The translations under genes were made by a program, and so were the position numbers. The notes below the pieces were generated by a model that was not told where the DNA came from, ran no database searches, and saw only the letters and a program-made list of their open reading frames with translations. A stretch of DNA of 64,000 bases from Paracyclopina nana. Lineage: Eukaryota; Arthropoda; Copepoda; Cyclopoida; Cyclopettidae. The DNA is taken from positions 1 through 64,000 of the forward strand of contig JAGUCH010000001.1 in NCBI GenBank assembly GCA_019096065.1, in the 5' to 3' direction. Positions 23,301 through 34,529 of this stretch are shown piece by piece (the stretch's first letter is position 1; every line of letters starts with the position of its first letter).

Positions 23301-26070
23301 ATTTGACCTCAGCCAACTTGTCAGACTATCGAAGGAGGGCCAGTGCAGCCCATTCCGGATTCAAGTTTGCCTCTTCATCACCTTCCCCATCATCATCCTA
23401 CTTGAAGCCGATTCCTCAAAGGCGAAGTGATAAGCTAAAGGAAGCTGCAAAGGTCAAGCCAAAGCCTGAGGTCAAAGAAAAGCCCACCTTTTCAACATTC
23501 AAGCAGTTCAACCGAACATCCTCCCTCGACAACTTGATCAACGAAGACGATGCCAACATCGGGGTAAGTCCAAATCCCAAATCAAAAGATGCATTCCTAA
23601 AAGAAGTCATTGCAGGTGAAGGAGTCTTTGAAGCCGCCTGAAGTTGTCTCAAGAGCAAAGAAGAAGAAGAGGAGCTACGACAATGTTGAAACTGCCAGCT
23701 TGGCAAGCATAAGCGTGTCTGTGCCTGAACCGGTCTTGCCACCGACCAAGTCCATCACTGTGCAGACCGATGAAGTGGACCTGAAACTGTTCAAGCCAAA
23801 AAGCGACCCTCTCCGCATCAGCACTGAGCCTTTGAATGGTGAAGCTGCAGGAGCCAGCCTCAGTACCTCCTTTGACAGTATGGATGACTCCAAAAGTAAG
23901 TCAACTGATGTGTCGATGGATGATGCTCTGGTCGTCCATGATGACGATGATGACGAAGACTTGCCTACGCCTCCAGCAACCCCGCCTCTGGAGGAGCGGC
24001 TCAAGTCTCCAGTGTCTACCACTTCCAGATCACCACCAAGTCCCACAGAGAAGATGACACCCACAAGAAAGGTACAACTTGTTCATCTTTGTGACATTTG
24101 AAATACTACATCAATTTGCAGGTTGCGTCCGAGTGGGAAGAATACAAGGATGACTCTTCCGGAAGGAAGTTTTATGTCAACACACTAACCAAAGAAAAGT
24201 CATGGAAGCCACCTAGGAAGCCTAAAACAAGTGATTGTAAGACTACACAATACATTTCCTTACAAATCTCTTACATTGTGTTATTTCAACAGGTCTTGGA
24301 GCCAGCCCCGAGCTTATGCATAGGGTCAATGATGAAGAGTCAATCTCAGAACATGCTGATGTCAGCACTAGCAAAGAGTCTGAGCCCTCTCCATCCAAGG
24401 AACTCAAGACTAGTGAGGTAATAGCATGGTGAAATTGGTATTTTTGAATACTGATTGTCTCCTGGTTACAGGTTCCAACCGGCTATGAGAAGAGAACTGA
24501 TGCAGACAGTGGCAAATCCTACTATGTCAATGTCTTCACAGGCGTCAGATGGTACAGTGCAGAAGACAGCAATGGCAAAATGTACTATTATGAGGAGAAT
24601 GGTAATGAGTCCTGCTGGGCATTGCCAAACGTCTCACAATCTATCCAAGACCCTGGGTCATCTTCAGCTGCATCCACACCTGAACCCACTATTCGAGACA
24701 GCAGCAGCGGAGAAGGGAAGAAGACCAAGACAGAGCTTCTTGAGCAGAGAAGACTCACTTTGCCAGTGTCAACACCAGACTTCAAGATTGGCAATGTCAA
24801 CATTTCAGTCATCAAGCAGGGGCCGTTGCACAAGACGAAGCTACTTGAGAATGGCAAGAAACAGCGCAAGAACTGGAATGTTGCCCACATTGTCTTGACC
24901 GACACTTTCCTGCTCTTCTTCAAGGATGCCAAAAGCTTTGCCAATCTTCAGTCAGGCGCCAACTCAAATTCAAAGCCTGACTACACCATTGATCTCAAGG
25001 GAGCCTTTGTGGACTGGTGCAGCTCGGACAAGTCCAAGCGGTCGAATGTGTTCGAAGTCACTCTGCCCATCCTGGGCAACTCCATATTACTGCAAGATGA
25101 CAGCCTCAGCGTAGCAGCTGAATGGTTGCAAGAGATTCGCCGTGTCATTGAGACATTGAACTCTTCCAGCTTTGATGTGTCCAGAAGAGAGTCAACAACG
25201 TCTTCTTCCACCTTGCAGCTGCCAAAGAAGTCATCAACCAAGGTTGGTCGGACCAAGTCACTGAAGATGAAGATCCTTGGCAGCAATGAAGAACTCCTTG
25301 ACGACAATCCATCATCGTCATCATCATCCATCCCACCCTTATCTCAAGGCGCAACTGCTGCAATCACTTTCACCAGCTCTTCCGGAAAGAACAACAACAT
25401 CAGGGAGAAGTTGCGCAAGTTCTTCCTACGAAGGCCGGCCATGGACGATTTGTTCCGCAGGGGCATCATGAAGAATGAACCAGTGTTTGGCAGCACGCTG
25501 AGGGAACTTCAGGCGCAGGACTTGTCGGATATTCCCAACTTTGTCAAGAAGTGTGTCGAGTGTATCGAAAGGGGGGACCTGTTGAAGACGGATGGAGTTT
25601 ATCGGCAAAGCGGGAACTTGTCGACAATCCAGAAGATACGCTTGCAGGTGGACCAAGGCAACTTGGCCATCTTGGAGTCGATTGAAGATGTCCACGTATT
25701 GGCTGGTTCCTTGAAGTTGTTCTTCAGGGAGCTGAAGGAGCCCCTCATTCCTTGGGAGATTGTTGGCAAGCTGCTGTTGGCAGCGAACCACCAGAGCAAA
25801 AAGTCCAAGCTGAAGGGGATGAAGGAGTGCATTGGGTCCATGCCCACCTGTCATCGGGCCACATTATGCATGCTCTTGAAGCACCTGCTCAATGTGACGA
25901 CATTCAAGGACAAGAACCGAATGCAGATCCCCAACTTGGCCATTGTCTTTGGCCCGACTCTGATGTGGCCCCCAGCCAATCTGGTTTCAGTCAATTTGGC
26001 ATTGGACATGATGCAGCAAAACATCATCGTTGAAGCCCTACTTAATAACTTTCAGCACATCTTTCCTTGA
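20383..26070 (+). CDS. SH3-WW-PH-RhoGAP protein (ARHGAP12/15/27 family)
   Basis: Predicted GTPase-activating protein for Rho-family GTPases. Exons: 20383-20613, 21567-21890, 21945-22062, 22118-22362, 23297-23563, 23616-24071, 24122-24236, 24293-24417 and 24472-26070. All have GT/AG borders and consistent phase, giving 1159 aa. The start is the first ATG after an in-frame TGA at 20368. Residues about 36-105 form an SH3 domain split by intron 1 (NHDWWQ, then VIRKGDRRPFYAPAKYV). A WW domain follows at about 549-580 and a second WW region at about 630-680. A PH domain (about 740-855) binds membrane lipid in this family. The C-terminal RhoGAP domain (about 965-1159) carries the arginine finger in DGVYRQSGN. 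Ser/Pro-rich and acidic linkers separate the domains. The architecture matches ARHGAP12/27; ARHGAP15 lacks the SH3. The family assignment is strong, the exact orthologue is not. Confidence 0.93.
20975..21566 (+). repeat. Tandem decayed copies of the RhoGAP exon 2 boundary inside intron 1
   Basis: The 3' part of intron 1 and the first bases of exon 2 (about 21435-21610) are repeated upstream at about 20983-21130 and, more weakly, at about 21225-21350. Shared signals are GTAAACAAGAGTTTTTGGC, a TTCGACAATT-like box, CAGGTGAC or CAGGTTAC at the position of the exon start, then AAGGC...TTTT..GCACCTG. The upstream copies lost the reading frame. They look like remnants of tandem duplication of the exon encoding the second half of the SH3 domain. 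Confidence 0.6.
22395..22760. repeat. Intronic minisatellite, about 14-bp unit
   Basis: Degenerate tandem copies of GAGCTCAGTTTAAA fill the first part of RhoGAP intron 4 (22363-23296). The rest of that intron is AT-rich with no other feature seen. Confidence 0.75.
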
Positions 26071-26121
26071 AAAAAAATACCACCCTGACATAAACTGTGA
26101 TAGGCTTTATTGTTTGTTGTT

Positions 26122-26127
26122 AATAAA
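26122..26127 (+). terminator. Poly(A) signal AATAAA of the RhoGAP gene
   Basis: AATAAA lies 52 bp after the stop codon, followed by T-rich sequence. Position and strand fit 3' end formation of the RhoGAP mRNA. Confidence 0.6.
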
Positions 26128-28210
26128 CTTTCATTTTCTATAGACTGTGAAATAGGTAACCCCTCTGTCTATTTATAGATTGCAAATACAGTAATAAAGA
26201 TTGTTAACAGACCTTTCATATCTATGCTATGGATATAGAACAATACAGGAAGTTGTTTAAAAGGTTGGTAATTTTTTTTATTTCTTAATACTGATTGTCA
26301 GTCTGTATTCTGGAATGCCCAGAATATGCTTCATCCAAGCTCAATAGCTTGATCTTTCTACTGCGAAACTTGGAAGATATTTTGCTATGCAAACTCCAAT
26401 CTACTCAGCTTTGACAATATTTACTTCAGATACATACAGACAGTCAAGCATGTGAATTATAGCAATTTAGCCAAAACAAGCAAATTAGCCTTTTTTGACT
26501 GATTCTTGACTTTGTATTCAATATGCAGAGCACTGGGTTGTCAATCCCAACTTCCAGACATCTCAATATTCTCACATTTTCCTCAGGGAGTTGATGACAA
26601 AATCTGCCAAATGTATCAGCAATTTCTCAAGGCATGGAATTAGCGCAATCTGAAGTACTTGCAAGCCTAGAATTTTTTTAAGCTTAGTGGCTAATAAAAG
26701 TGGTTCCACAAGGCTGAATTTGTGACTCATATTCCCAGGTGCCATTCATCAAACAGCTCCTACAAAAAAAAGCACCGAGAATTCAGCCTTAAAAAGAGCC
26801 AAGCTTGCAATGATCACTAATTTAGCAGGAATCAAACAGTGATGTAATCAAATTATGACGTCGGTAATTTATGAAGTACATAACACTGCAGAATTGCTTT
26901 TATGAATGGGCAAATTCGAGGTAGCAATAAACACTTCCAGCTTACAATATCTGAGCTTTGCTGAGTGAACAAAAGCTATTTATACCTGGAAACACAAATT
27001 CACAAACTGCACACTTTTTTTCTAAAACTGCATAATTCTACCTAAAATCACTTAGTTTAAAAGAGCATAATTTCATCTAAAATCAGTTAATTTTGTCTAC
27101 AATCACGTAACTTGATTTAGAATCACAGTTTCATCTAAAATCATTTAATTTCATCTAAAATAACATAATTTGATCTAAAATCACATTATTTGATTTAGAA
27201 TCACAGTTTCTTCTAAAATCACATATTTTCATCTAAAATCATATAATTTCATACAAAATCACTCAATTTCATCTAAAACCATTTAATTTTGTCTAAAATC
27301 ACGTAATTTGATTGAGAGTCACAGTTTCATCTAAAATCACATAATTTAACCTAAAATCACGTTATTTGATTTAGAATCACAGTTTCTTCTAAAATCACAT
27401 ATTTTCATCTAAAATCATACAATTTCAAACAAAAGCACATAATTACATCTAAAGCTCTTGAGCTCCAGTTTTTGTGCTCATGCATTATTATTATTTCCTG
27501 TTCGTTTATTTGAATTGCAGTCACATTTATGTGATTTCCTTCAGGGAAGCTGGCAATTATGGCCTAATTTTTGCACGGCAAACATTTTCCATCCAAGCAT
27601 TAATTCAGCTTGAATTTTTGCGTCAAAATTGAAAAGTCATGGATTATTATTGTTAGTTTCCCAGCGGTTTTGCCCACATTATTTTGCCATTTGTAATGAA
27701 CAAAGACCATTGTGACAATGATGATGATGAGAAAATTTCGTGGAAATCCACCTCTTTTTCCTGGAGATAAAATAATTCTCATCTTGCTGATGCAGTAATT
27801 TGAGACCTTTCTCATTTGAGATACCTTTGATGCTCCTATTACAGCTCAGGAAAATCAGGTTCAAGAGGAATTTTGACATTTTCAAGCTGAAGAATTTCAA
27901 GTTTATCCAGACATTGCCAGAGTTGTCCACTTAAGATATTTTTAAGATACTATTTTTTAAAGATGAATTTTTAAATTCTCCATTTTGGAGCTCCACAAGC
28001 TTACTTATTCATTTCAAGTCGATTGCTGGTACGGGGCGTGATTATTTCAAGGTTTAACGGTAAATTGTTGCGTGCCTTCACCTGTGTTAGCCTGATTGAC
28101 GGTATGTGATCCACAGAGCTCTACATTCACTCTCACTTCCAGTCAGACCACTCCACTGCATGGTGAGTGAACAGCACTGAGTAGAAATCATGACTTGAAC
28201 CAGCTGAAAA
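26128..28210. other. Intergenic region between RhoGAP and ZIP genes
   Basis: No convincing coding exon on either strand. The middle holds a minisatellite, listed separately. The sequence just upstream of the ZIP start (28080-28210) may include its 5' untranslated region and promoter, but no TATA box or other named element could be assigned. Confidence 0.5.
27031..27455. repeat. 20-bp minisatellite with higher-order structure
   Basis: Tandem copies of a 20-bp unit, CATCTAAAATCACATAATTT, with many variants. A longer block containing TTGATTTAGAATCACAGTTT recurs about every 200 bp (near 27110 and 27300), so the array grew by duplication of a multi-unit segment. Noncoding. Confidence 0.75.
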
Positions 28211-30993
28211 ATGCTGGATTTGGACATTGGCAAAGTGATTGCGCTCATTGTGCTCCCAATTGTGTCTTTTACCCTAGGCATTCTCCCAATCAAAATAAGG
28301 TAAGTTCGATTTAGTTTGCACTAAGCTTTCGACTATCAATGCCACTATGATCCAGTGAGCTGCCAAACCTTAACTTAATTGACCACTTGATAACATTTAT
28401 ATTTTCTCAAAGTCATAATCCTAGAATACCAATGGTGTACAGAGTATAATCATTTGTAGGCGCTACCTACTTCATGAAAGTTTAAAAAACTTTAACGCTT
28501 TAACCATATAATATTTTTCATCATCATCTTGATGCGCCCAATCTAAAATTAGATGATCTAACTTTATTTACTTCATAAGAAAGTCACTAAAACGACCCAG
28601 AGCCGAGACACAGCTGGTCACTATCTTAAGTAGCTTTAAGGCAATCGGGTATTAACTTGCCTTTGAAAATGAGACGCCTGAAACTCCTGGTCATCCTAGC
28701 AATTTTGTAATTAAACTACAAAAGTTCCATTGAGCAATTTTAAGGGTGGTTATATTATGATATTTTTGTAAAACATGGAGTAATTAACCCAGTAGCGGTT
28801 TTTGAAACTTTAATGAAGCAGGCAGAGCCTACAAATGATTAAACACTGTACACCATTGGAATCCTAGGATCACGACTTTGAGAAAATATAAATGTTATCG
28901 GGTGGTCAATTAACTTTAGGTTTGGCAGCTCACTGGATCATAGTGAAATTGATGGCATGAAGCAACATAAAAATAAATGAAAAGATAATGTTTAAATTTG
29001 CAGAAAAATAGCCAAGCTTTTTGGGGAGAAGAGAGCCACCATTTCGTCTGTGATTCACTGTTTTGGAGGTGGAATTCTGTTTGGAACCTCGATCATCCTG
29101 GTATTGCCAGAGGTAACATCCTACAATAAAGCATGTAACTTTTAAAATTGGCTAATGATGTTTGTTTTTTCAGATTCAGCAAGGCCTCAGTTCTCTCAAT
29201 AGCAAGTCTATACCACTTGCTGAATTGCTCTTGGCAGCTGGATTTTTCTTCATCTACCTCATTGAAGAGCTCCTGGCTTACCTATTGCCACCAGACTCTT
29301 TGACAAGTCATGTCATAGTGTTCAGTGAAGATCATGATGAGAATGAAAATCATCCACCAAAGCATGCCTCCACGCCCAAATTAACACCACATAAGCCTCA
29401 CTTAGAGCCAGTGCCAGAAGGCTTAGACACTGTTGACAATGCAGATTCTTCTTCTGCTAGGTTTGATGAGCTCTCCCTAAATGCCATCACACCAAGTAGG
29501 GCATAAACTTGACCTTCATTACCCACCAAAAATATTTGCATATTCTGAAAGTCCAAATTTGGAAGTAATTTTAAAATCCTGGCTTAATAAAAAAATTCCC
29601 TTAAACTTTGGAAAAGCCTCTAGCACCTTCAACTTTGATTTTCCAATGTTTACTTGCAGCTATGACCACCCATAAAAGTATCATATCTAGCTTTCTTTAT
29701 TTCATAAGCAAGTCTCTAAAACCCTCAGGAAGGGAGATATTAAAGCCTATATATACTATATAAACTTATACGGATCGCCTTGGCTGCAAGTTATTTCACC
29801 TAGGCTGTATCTCCTTTCCTGTAAACTCTGGCAATTTACTTATGAAGTGCTAAAAGTAAGATCTTTTGATTTTAGAGGGGGTCAATTTTATAAACAAAGG
29901 CTGAAAACATTACTGCAACTGAGCTATGCAAAATGTTATGTTATGAGCAGCGCATAGCCAACGCTTTCAAATCACTACCAAACAAAAACATGGACATGAG
30001 CTAATATTTTTGGTGGCCAATGCTTGGCCTCAGGTCAATGTGACTTACCATGATTATTTTCAGGTCCAGAGGAGCCAGTAGCTGAAAGCTCTTTCACATC
30101 ATTCAATCCGAAATATGCAGGCTCTCTCAACACCTCAACCCAATCCATGTTCCCCAACTACAGGCCAAACGTTGAGGCCTCCAAAATTCAGAGGTCAGCC
30201 TTTTCGCATGGCCTCCACCTGCCCAAGTTCAACATCAAGGCTCCAACCTTGAAGAGAGGCTCAGACAGGACCGATGATGCCACTGCAGGTGTGGTGGTGA
30301 CAATTTCATTTGTGGAAAGTGTGTCTTTGTGCTTGCTATGCCTGCATGCCTTCCTGGAAGGACTCTTGGTGGGCCTTGGCACCTCCCAACTGAATCTATG
30401 GCAGCTTTTCACAGGTGAGATGCATATGAGAGCTGGCCTTAAAATGACTCCAATCATTTCAGTTACTTGCATCCATCATTGGATCTTATCTTTCAACCTG
30501 GGAATGGAAATGTCTCTGGGGAAATCTTCAAGAGTCCTTCAAGCCATATTCCTCCTTTTGTTTGCCACTTCTGCTTCAATTGGAGCTGGAGTTGGCATAG
30601 GAATATCCTCAACCAGCTCCTCTGGCTTGCAGTCAAACATAAATGTTCTCATAGTAAAAGGTACCTAGGAAACTGCCAATGAAAGAAGACCAATAGGACA
30701 TGTGCTCTCAATATTTCAGGCCTGGCTTGTGGCGCCATCTTGTATGTTGTTGTCTTTGAAGTCATGCATTTTGAAAAGTCCAAAAGGAATGTCACTGGCA
30801 TGGTCCAGTTCGGGGCCATTCTCATTGGATTCATAGTCACTGTGCTCATCAAAATACTCAGTGAGTCATGTAATGCTTTTAAAAAAACTCTTTTTAACTG
30901 CATCTTTCAGGCGGTGATGAAGTCAATGATGATGGAGACTTTTACAGCCCATTAAATTCAACTGATTTGCCTGCACCAATTGCTATTGGATAA
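28211..30993 (+). CDS. ZIP-family zinc transporter (SLC39A1/2/3-like)
   Basis: Predicted multi-pass transporter moving Zn2+ into the cytosol. Exons: 28211-28299, 29004-29112, 29174-29495, 30064-30414, 30463-30660, 30720-30860 and 30911-30993. Phases agree throughout and give 430 aa. TM1 is at residues about 7-28; TM2 contains HCFGGGILFGTSIILVLPE, matching the family CF-x-GG...LP(E/D) signature. TM4 carries LHAFLEGLLVGLG, the His and Glu-Gly of the metal site, and TM5 carries HHWILSFNLGME, also with His. SIGAGVGIG follows in TM6. The long TM3-TM4 loop (exons 3-4) is hydrophilic with scattered His, typical of this subfamily's cytosolic loop. Intron 1 hosts a foldback element; intron 3 (29496-30063) shows nothing recognisable. 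Plasma membrane or endosome location is inferred from the family. Confidence 0.9.
28343..28945. mobile_element. Foldback MITE in ZIP intron 1, arms about 150 bp
   Basis: The arm at about 28343-28500 (starting CACTATGATCCAGTGAGCTG) matches the reverse complement of about 28790-28945 over most of its length. Shared words include GGTGTACA and TTTATATTTTCTCAAAGT-like sequence. The spacer (28500-28790) is noncoding. Length about 600 bp, long imperfect arms and lack of genes fit a nonautonomous foldback element. The target-site duplication is unclear. Confidence 0.6.
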
Positions 30994-31192
30994 CTGAAGA
31001 TCCTATGTTGTATCTTTTTGGCAAGAACAAATATAATAAGCCTATAAATGATTCCCACTTTTGACTAGAGTTGATTTGTGAGTATGCGAATTTCATCCAC
31101 AGCACACAGACAATCATTGGTTGGGCTTGGAGGTAAGTTGGCATTTCTTCTGATAAACCCATCAGACTGAGCAACCAGAGGATTTCCAAGAG

Positions 31193-31744
31193 TTGGGCTT
31201 TGCTTACCGAGGCTCTGGTAGTAATGATTTTTGCCGCTAGGAGGAGCTAATGATGGCCCAGCTAATAGCAGAGTAGGCTAAGCGGGCTGAAAATTGAATT
31301 TCGATCTGTTTCTGTTTGCACCTGCCCCACTACTAGCCCCGATCTAAAAATATTGAACCTCCGCTCAATTTTTAAAGCAACCAGATTTGACATATTTCAA
31401 CTGCGTCACTAATATTTTAGTCTTTTGGTTTTTGAAAAGCAAGTTTTAATCTAGTTTTGTAGTCATTTTATGGGCAAATTGAGTAATAATTGCATGCTTT
31501 GTTGGACAATTTGCCCGATAAAATCAATCTTCATACCCGGTGGATCTTACTTGGCAAGGCTATAAATCTCTCGGTTCTTTGCAAGAACGCCAAATATTGA
31601 GTTTTTAAAAGTCAAACAGCCAAATGATAACGATTATGCGAAAAACTAGTTGAAGCGACTTTGAAAAAGAATCGGAGGTTACTCTTAATGCCATCTTTTT
31701 TACCTTATTCGGAAAAATGTAACTACACCATGAGCAAAGCCCAA
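31193..31744 (+). mobile_element. 552-bp MITE, copy 1, 12-bp terminal inverted repeats
   Basis: Begins TTGGGCTTTGCT and ends AGCAAAGCCCAA. A second copy in inverse orientation at 54751-55302 has the same length and similar sequence throughout, including both termini, which defines the element ends. It contains no coding frame, so it is a nonautonomous DNA transposon family. The superfamily cannot be assigned from the ends alone. Confidence 0.8.
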
Positions 31745-32132
31745 TTGGCCTGAAATCGATGAGATTGGCTAAGCAGCACTTAATTGCTCCTTTGAAATAG
31801 ATCTATTTTGATAGGTCTTTGTCGAGAGCTTGTAATTGAGGGCAACATTCAAATACCCATATTTACCCATATTACTTTCCCCCTTCATGATGACTTTTAA
31901 ATAACTTTTTTCTTGATCTACTACTCCAACCCTCAAGACATGAGTAATTAGTTGGACCAAAACAGGACACAATGCTGATTTTCTGTATTTTTCAACTTTT
32001 TCAAATATGCACATTTTTCAAAGTATCCACAAGGCAAGGACAAACAAAGCAAAGGGTGATTTCAGCTATAATGGGGAACAGGTAAAGAAAAGCAAGATCC
32101 TCTCTCATGGTAGTACAGAAATTTTGGTGGCA

Positions 32133-32300
32133 TTAGTACTGCTTGTGCTGGTTTGAGTCCTCGTCCTCTTTTTGCTCTTGTGGAGGCTCCTGTTGATCCT
32201 GGTGCTCATCGGCCTTGACCTCGTCATCCATGAGGTTCTTGCCCCGCCTCGAGGTCTTGTCCTCCTTCTCTTGCTGAGTCTTTTGGTCGTTCTTGAACAT
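32133..32300 (-). CDS. Possible small spliced gene, 55-aa highly charged protein
   Basis: Minus-strand ATG at 32300 to TAA at 32133 encodes 55 residues, strongly charged and Gln-rich, from MFKNDQKTQQEKEDKTSRRG to a QEPPQEQKEDEDSNQHKQY end. A consensus acceptor (TTTTTGCAG) ends just upstream at about 32310. A matching donor (CCA|GTAAGT) sits near 32369, so an upstream noncoding exon near 32370-32440 is plausible. No domain is recognisable and no signal peptide or membrane segment is present. Support comes from composition and splice context only; it may be noncoding. A second frame over the same DNA is Arg/Thr-rich and less protein-like. Confidence 0.35.
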   Translation of the reverse strand: MFKNDQKTQQEKEDKTSRRGKNLMDDEVKADEHQDQQEPPQEQKEDEDSNQHKQY

Positions 32301-33458
32301 GTTGAGGCCTGCAAAAAGTCAGAATGATCTTTTTCTAAGCAAAATGTATCGGAATACAGCTTGAACTTACTGGGTGGGCTTTGGCTGAATGCAGAAATTG
32401 GACTGATGAATCCTGAGCAGGCAAGGGCCCTTTTTAAGGCTTTTCCCTAGTTGAAACCAGTTTAGAAAGCAACTATGTATGTATTCCGGATTTGACAGCC
32501 TCAAACCAACCAGTGTGCTACTACTACAGCCAAGTAATCAATAATACACATATACCTGAATTAAGGAGTGAACTGGAAGGAGTATAATGCCATGAAAGCA
32601 ATTTTGCTGCAACTAGATTGACTAATCATTTCTCACATGACATTCAGTGCTGCCCCAATTATTGCCTAATAAAAAAGTATTTTCTTCTCATTTCGTTTAA
32701 AATTCAGAAGTGTTCTTGCAAATCAAGGTCATACCTTGCTTTTATTTATTTTATTTATGACAGTTTCAAGAGCATGAATTTATCTTTTCTGTTTGTGCAT
32801 CAAACTGCAATGCAATGCATACTGATTACATACTTTTCAAGAAATTGGCTTAAAAAAAGAAAGCCCTGGGCTATTCTAACCTATCATTATTATTGTTTTA
32901 ATGCACTATATGCTCTTCTGGTCTAGGGTCCAATCAACTAAAAAAATTATTCCTATCGATTTGTTGAGGCATTTTTCAAGAAAACAATACATCATTTAAA
33001 GGCTTTGGAACCTGTTTAAACCAGAAAGCCTATCAGGCCAGGTCTGGCTCTTCCCAGGAAAACCGAGCAAAATTAGTACTGACATAAAGCTTGATTGTTT
33101 CTCTTAATAAAATTGCTCACAATCAATTAGCAATACCCACAGTACAATAAATTACAAAGAGGACCAAAAAGGCTAAAATCATGATTGAGCAATCTAATAT
33201 TATTAGGCTGTTTGCAAGACTCCCAAAAAGCCTTGATTGGTTAGGTGCAAAAGAAAAGTGAAAATGTTGTAGCAATTTTGGGTTGACATGGCATAATTTT
33301 TAAAACTAAAATCACAATACATTTTCCTCATATCATTCATTATTCATTCATTCATTATATCGTCCACTCATTTCCCTTTACTACATACGGATTAACGCTT
33401 GCCCGCAAAACTCAGACAGTGTTGACCAGTCTTTAAGAAAGAGGAATGGAGAGGTTGA
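32301..33458. other. Intergenic AT-rich region
   Basis: Apart from the possible upstream exon of the small charged gene (32370-32440), no gene is seen. The plus-strand frame at 32618-32926 is hydrophobic and AT-driven, with no motif. Confidence 0.4.
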
Positions 33459-34337
33459 GGTTCACTACATACGGCAGTGAATTGAAAATCCTTGTATTTT
33501 GCTGAGATTTGGCGGGTTTTTTTTAGCTACCCCCAACATTTCAAGCATTGATAAAATTGAATTTAGAAAAGCTTCTTAGGTTCCTCAATTTTGCTTTAGA
33601 TGCCTTAAATGTGGCGGTCCGCTATGTTTCCTTGAGCGTGGGCTCATCAAAGTTGACCCAGCTGTCTAGCCTATGGAGCAGCTGCTTGTTGCGCAGTGTA
33701 GCATCTTGGCGCTGCGCCGGCCCGTCACGGGTCAATACTTTTAAGGCCGATTGTAGTTATCTGTCTTGTGACCATTCCAAAATAGATGCAAAGATGATAC
33801 AGCAAAAGGTTACAGAGCTTCCAATTTTTGGAGGCACATAGTCAACTAGTTTTTTTCTTGGCGTTAAACAAATTAGGCCAAAAGCTTAGAACTGGTAAAG
33901 ACAACTTGAGGTAACATTGTTCTTTCATGTCTGTCAGGGCAAAGCAAAGGGGCGATAAGAAAAAGGTGAAAAATTAAAAAAAATTAAGTTCTCATCTGCC
34001 TTTGAAAAGATTTCATTTTGTCAAAAGTTTTTCTTTTTGAAAAAAAATTAATTCGTTTTTGGAACGCCCCTACTACCTCAACTTTTTCCCTGTCAATTTG
34101 GCTGACCAGTCTTTGGAAAAAACATGGAGAAGTTTAAGTGAACCCACAACAAACTTGACAAAAATCTGATATAAAAAAGCTGAGTAGTATTGGTAAACTG
34201 AATAAACACAAACTTGTTAATACAGTAAATAAAAAAAATTTTTTTTGTTCAGAAAATGTCATTTTTGTCAACTTGGCGGTGGGTTCACTACATACGGCAG
34301 TGAAGTGAAAATCCCTGTATTTTGCTGAGATTTGGCG
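33459..34337. repeat. Composite repeat: direct repeats flanking the inverse copy of the 15950-16276 repeat
   Basis: GTTCACTACATACGGCAGTG followed by TGTATTTTGCTGAGATTTGG occurs at 33459-33515 and again, same strand, at 34283-34337. Between them, 33722-34091 matches the reverse complement of 15950-16276. A weaker pair, TGACCAGTCTTT, sits at 33423 and 34102. The structure looks like a decayed transposon with nested or duplicated ends. The plus-strand frame at 33548-33841 falls inside it and is not counted as a gene. Confidence 0.65.
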
Positions 34338-34448
34338 TGCGCTCGCATCTACCGTACAATAATGACTTTTTTTTCGTCACATGTGAAGAAATAATATCCA
34401 TTATTGTACAGTTGGCAACTTGAGAGTTCTTTCTTCAATTTAAAAAAA

Positions 34449-34522
34449 GGCTTGGCCGGGATTCGAACCCAGGGCATCTGAGTGAAAGGTCTGCACTATG
34501 CCAATGTACTATCAGAACCATG
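34449..34522 (-). repeat. tRNA-like remnant (degenerate tRNA-Glu type or tRNA-derived SINE head)
   Basis: On the minus strand a B-box and T-arm, CTGGGTTCGAATCCCGG, is preceded by CCTTTCACTCAGA, resembling the anticodon loop of tRNA-Glu(TTC), and an A-box-like GGCATAGTGC. The acceptor and anticodon stems do not pair properly by eye, so it is not called as a functional tRNA. A T-run follows at its 3' end. Confidence 0.45.
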
Positions 34523-34529
34523 GCATATA

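Noticed and set aside
27600-27930. Minus-strand ORFs of 71 and 83 aa between RhoGAP and ZIP
   Set aside because: Overlapping frames with no motif, no splice context and background composition.
28087-28293. 68-aa minus-strand ORF across the ZIP start
   Set aside because: It is antisense to the first ZIP exon, which has a well-supported frame and splice donor.
33548-33841. 97-aa plus-strand ORF
   Set aside because: It lies across a dispersed repeat and ends within the copy shared with 15950-16276; no domain is present.
34449-34522. Functional tRNA-Glu gene on the minus strand
   Set aside because: The acceptor and anticodon stems do not pair by eye and it lies in a repeat-rich region, so it is treated as a remnant.
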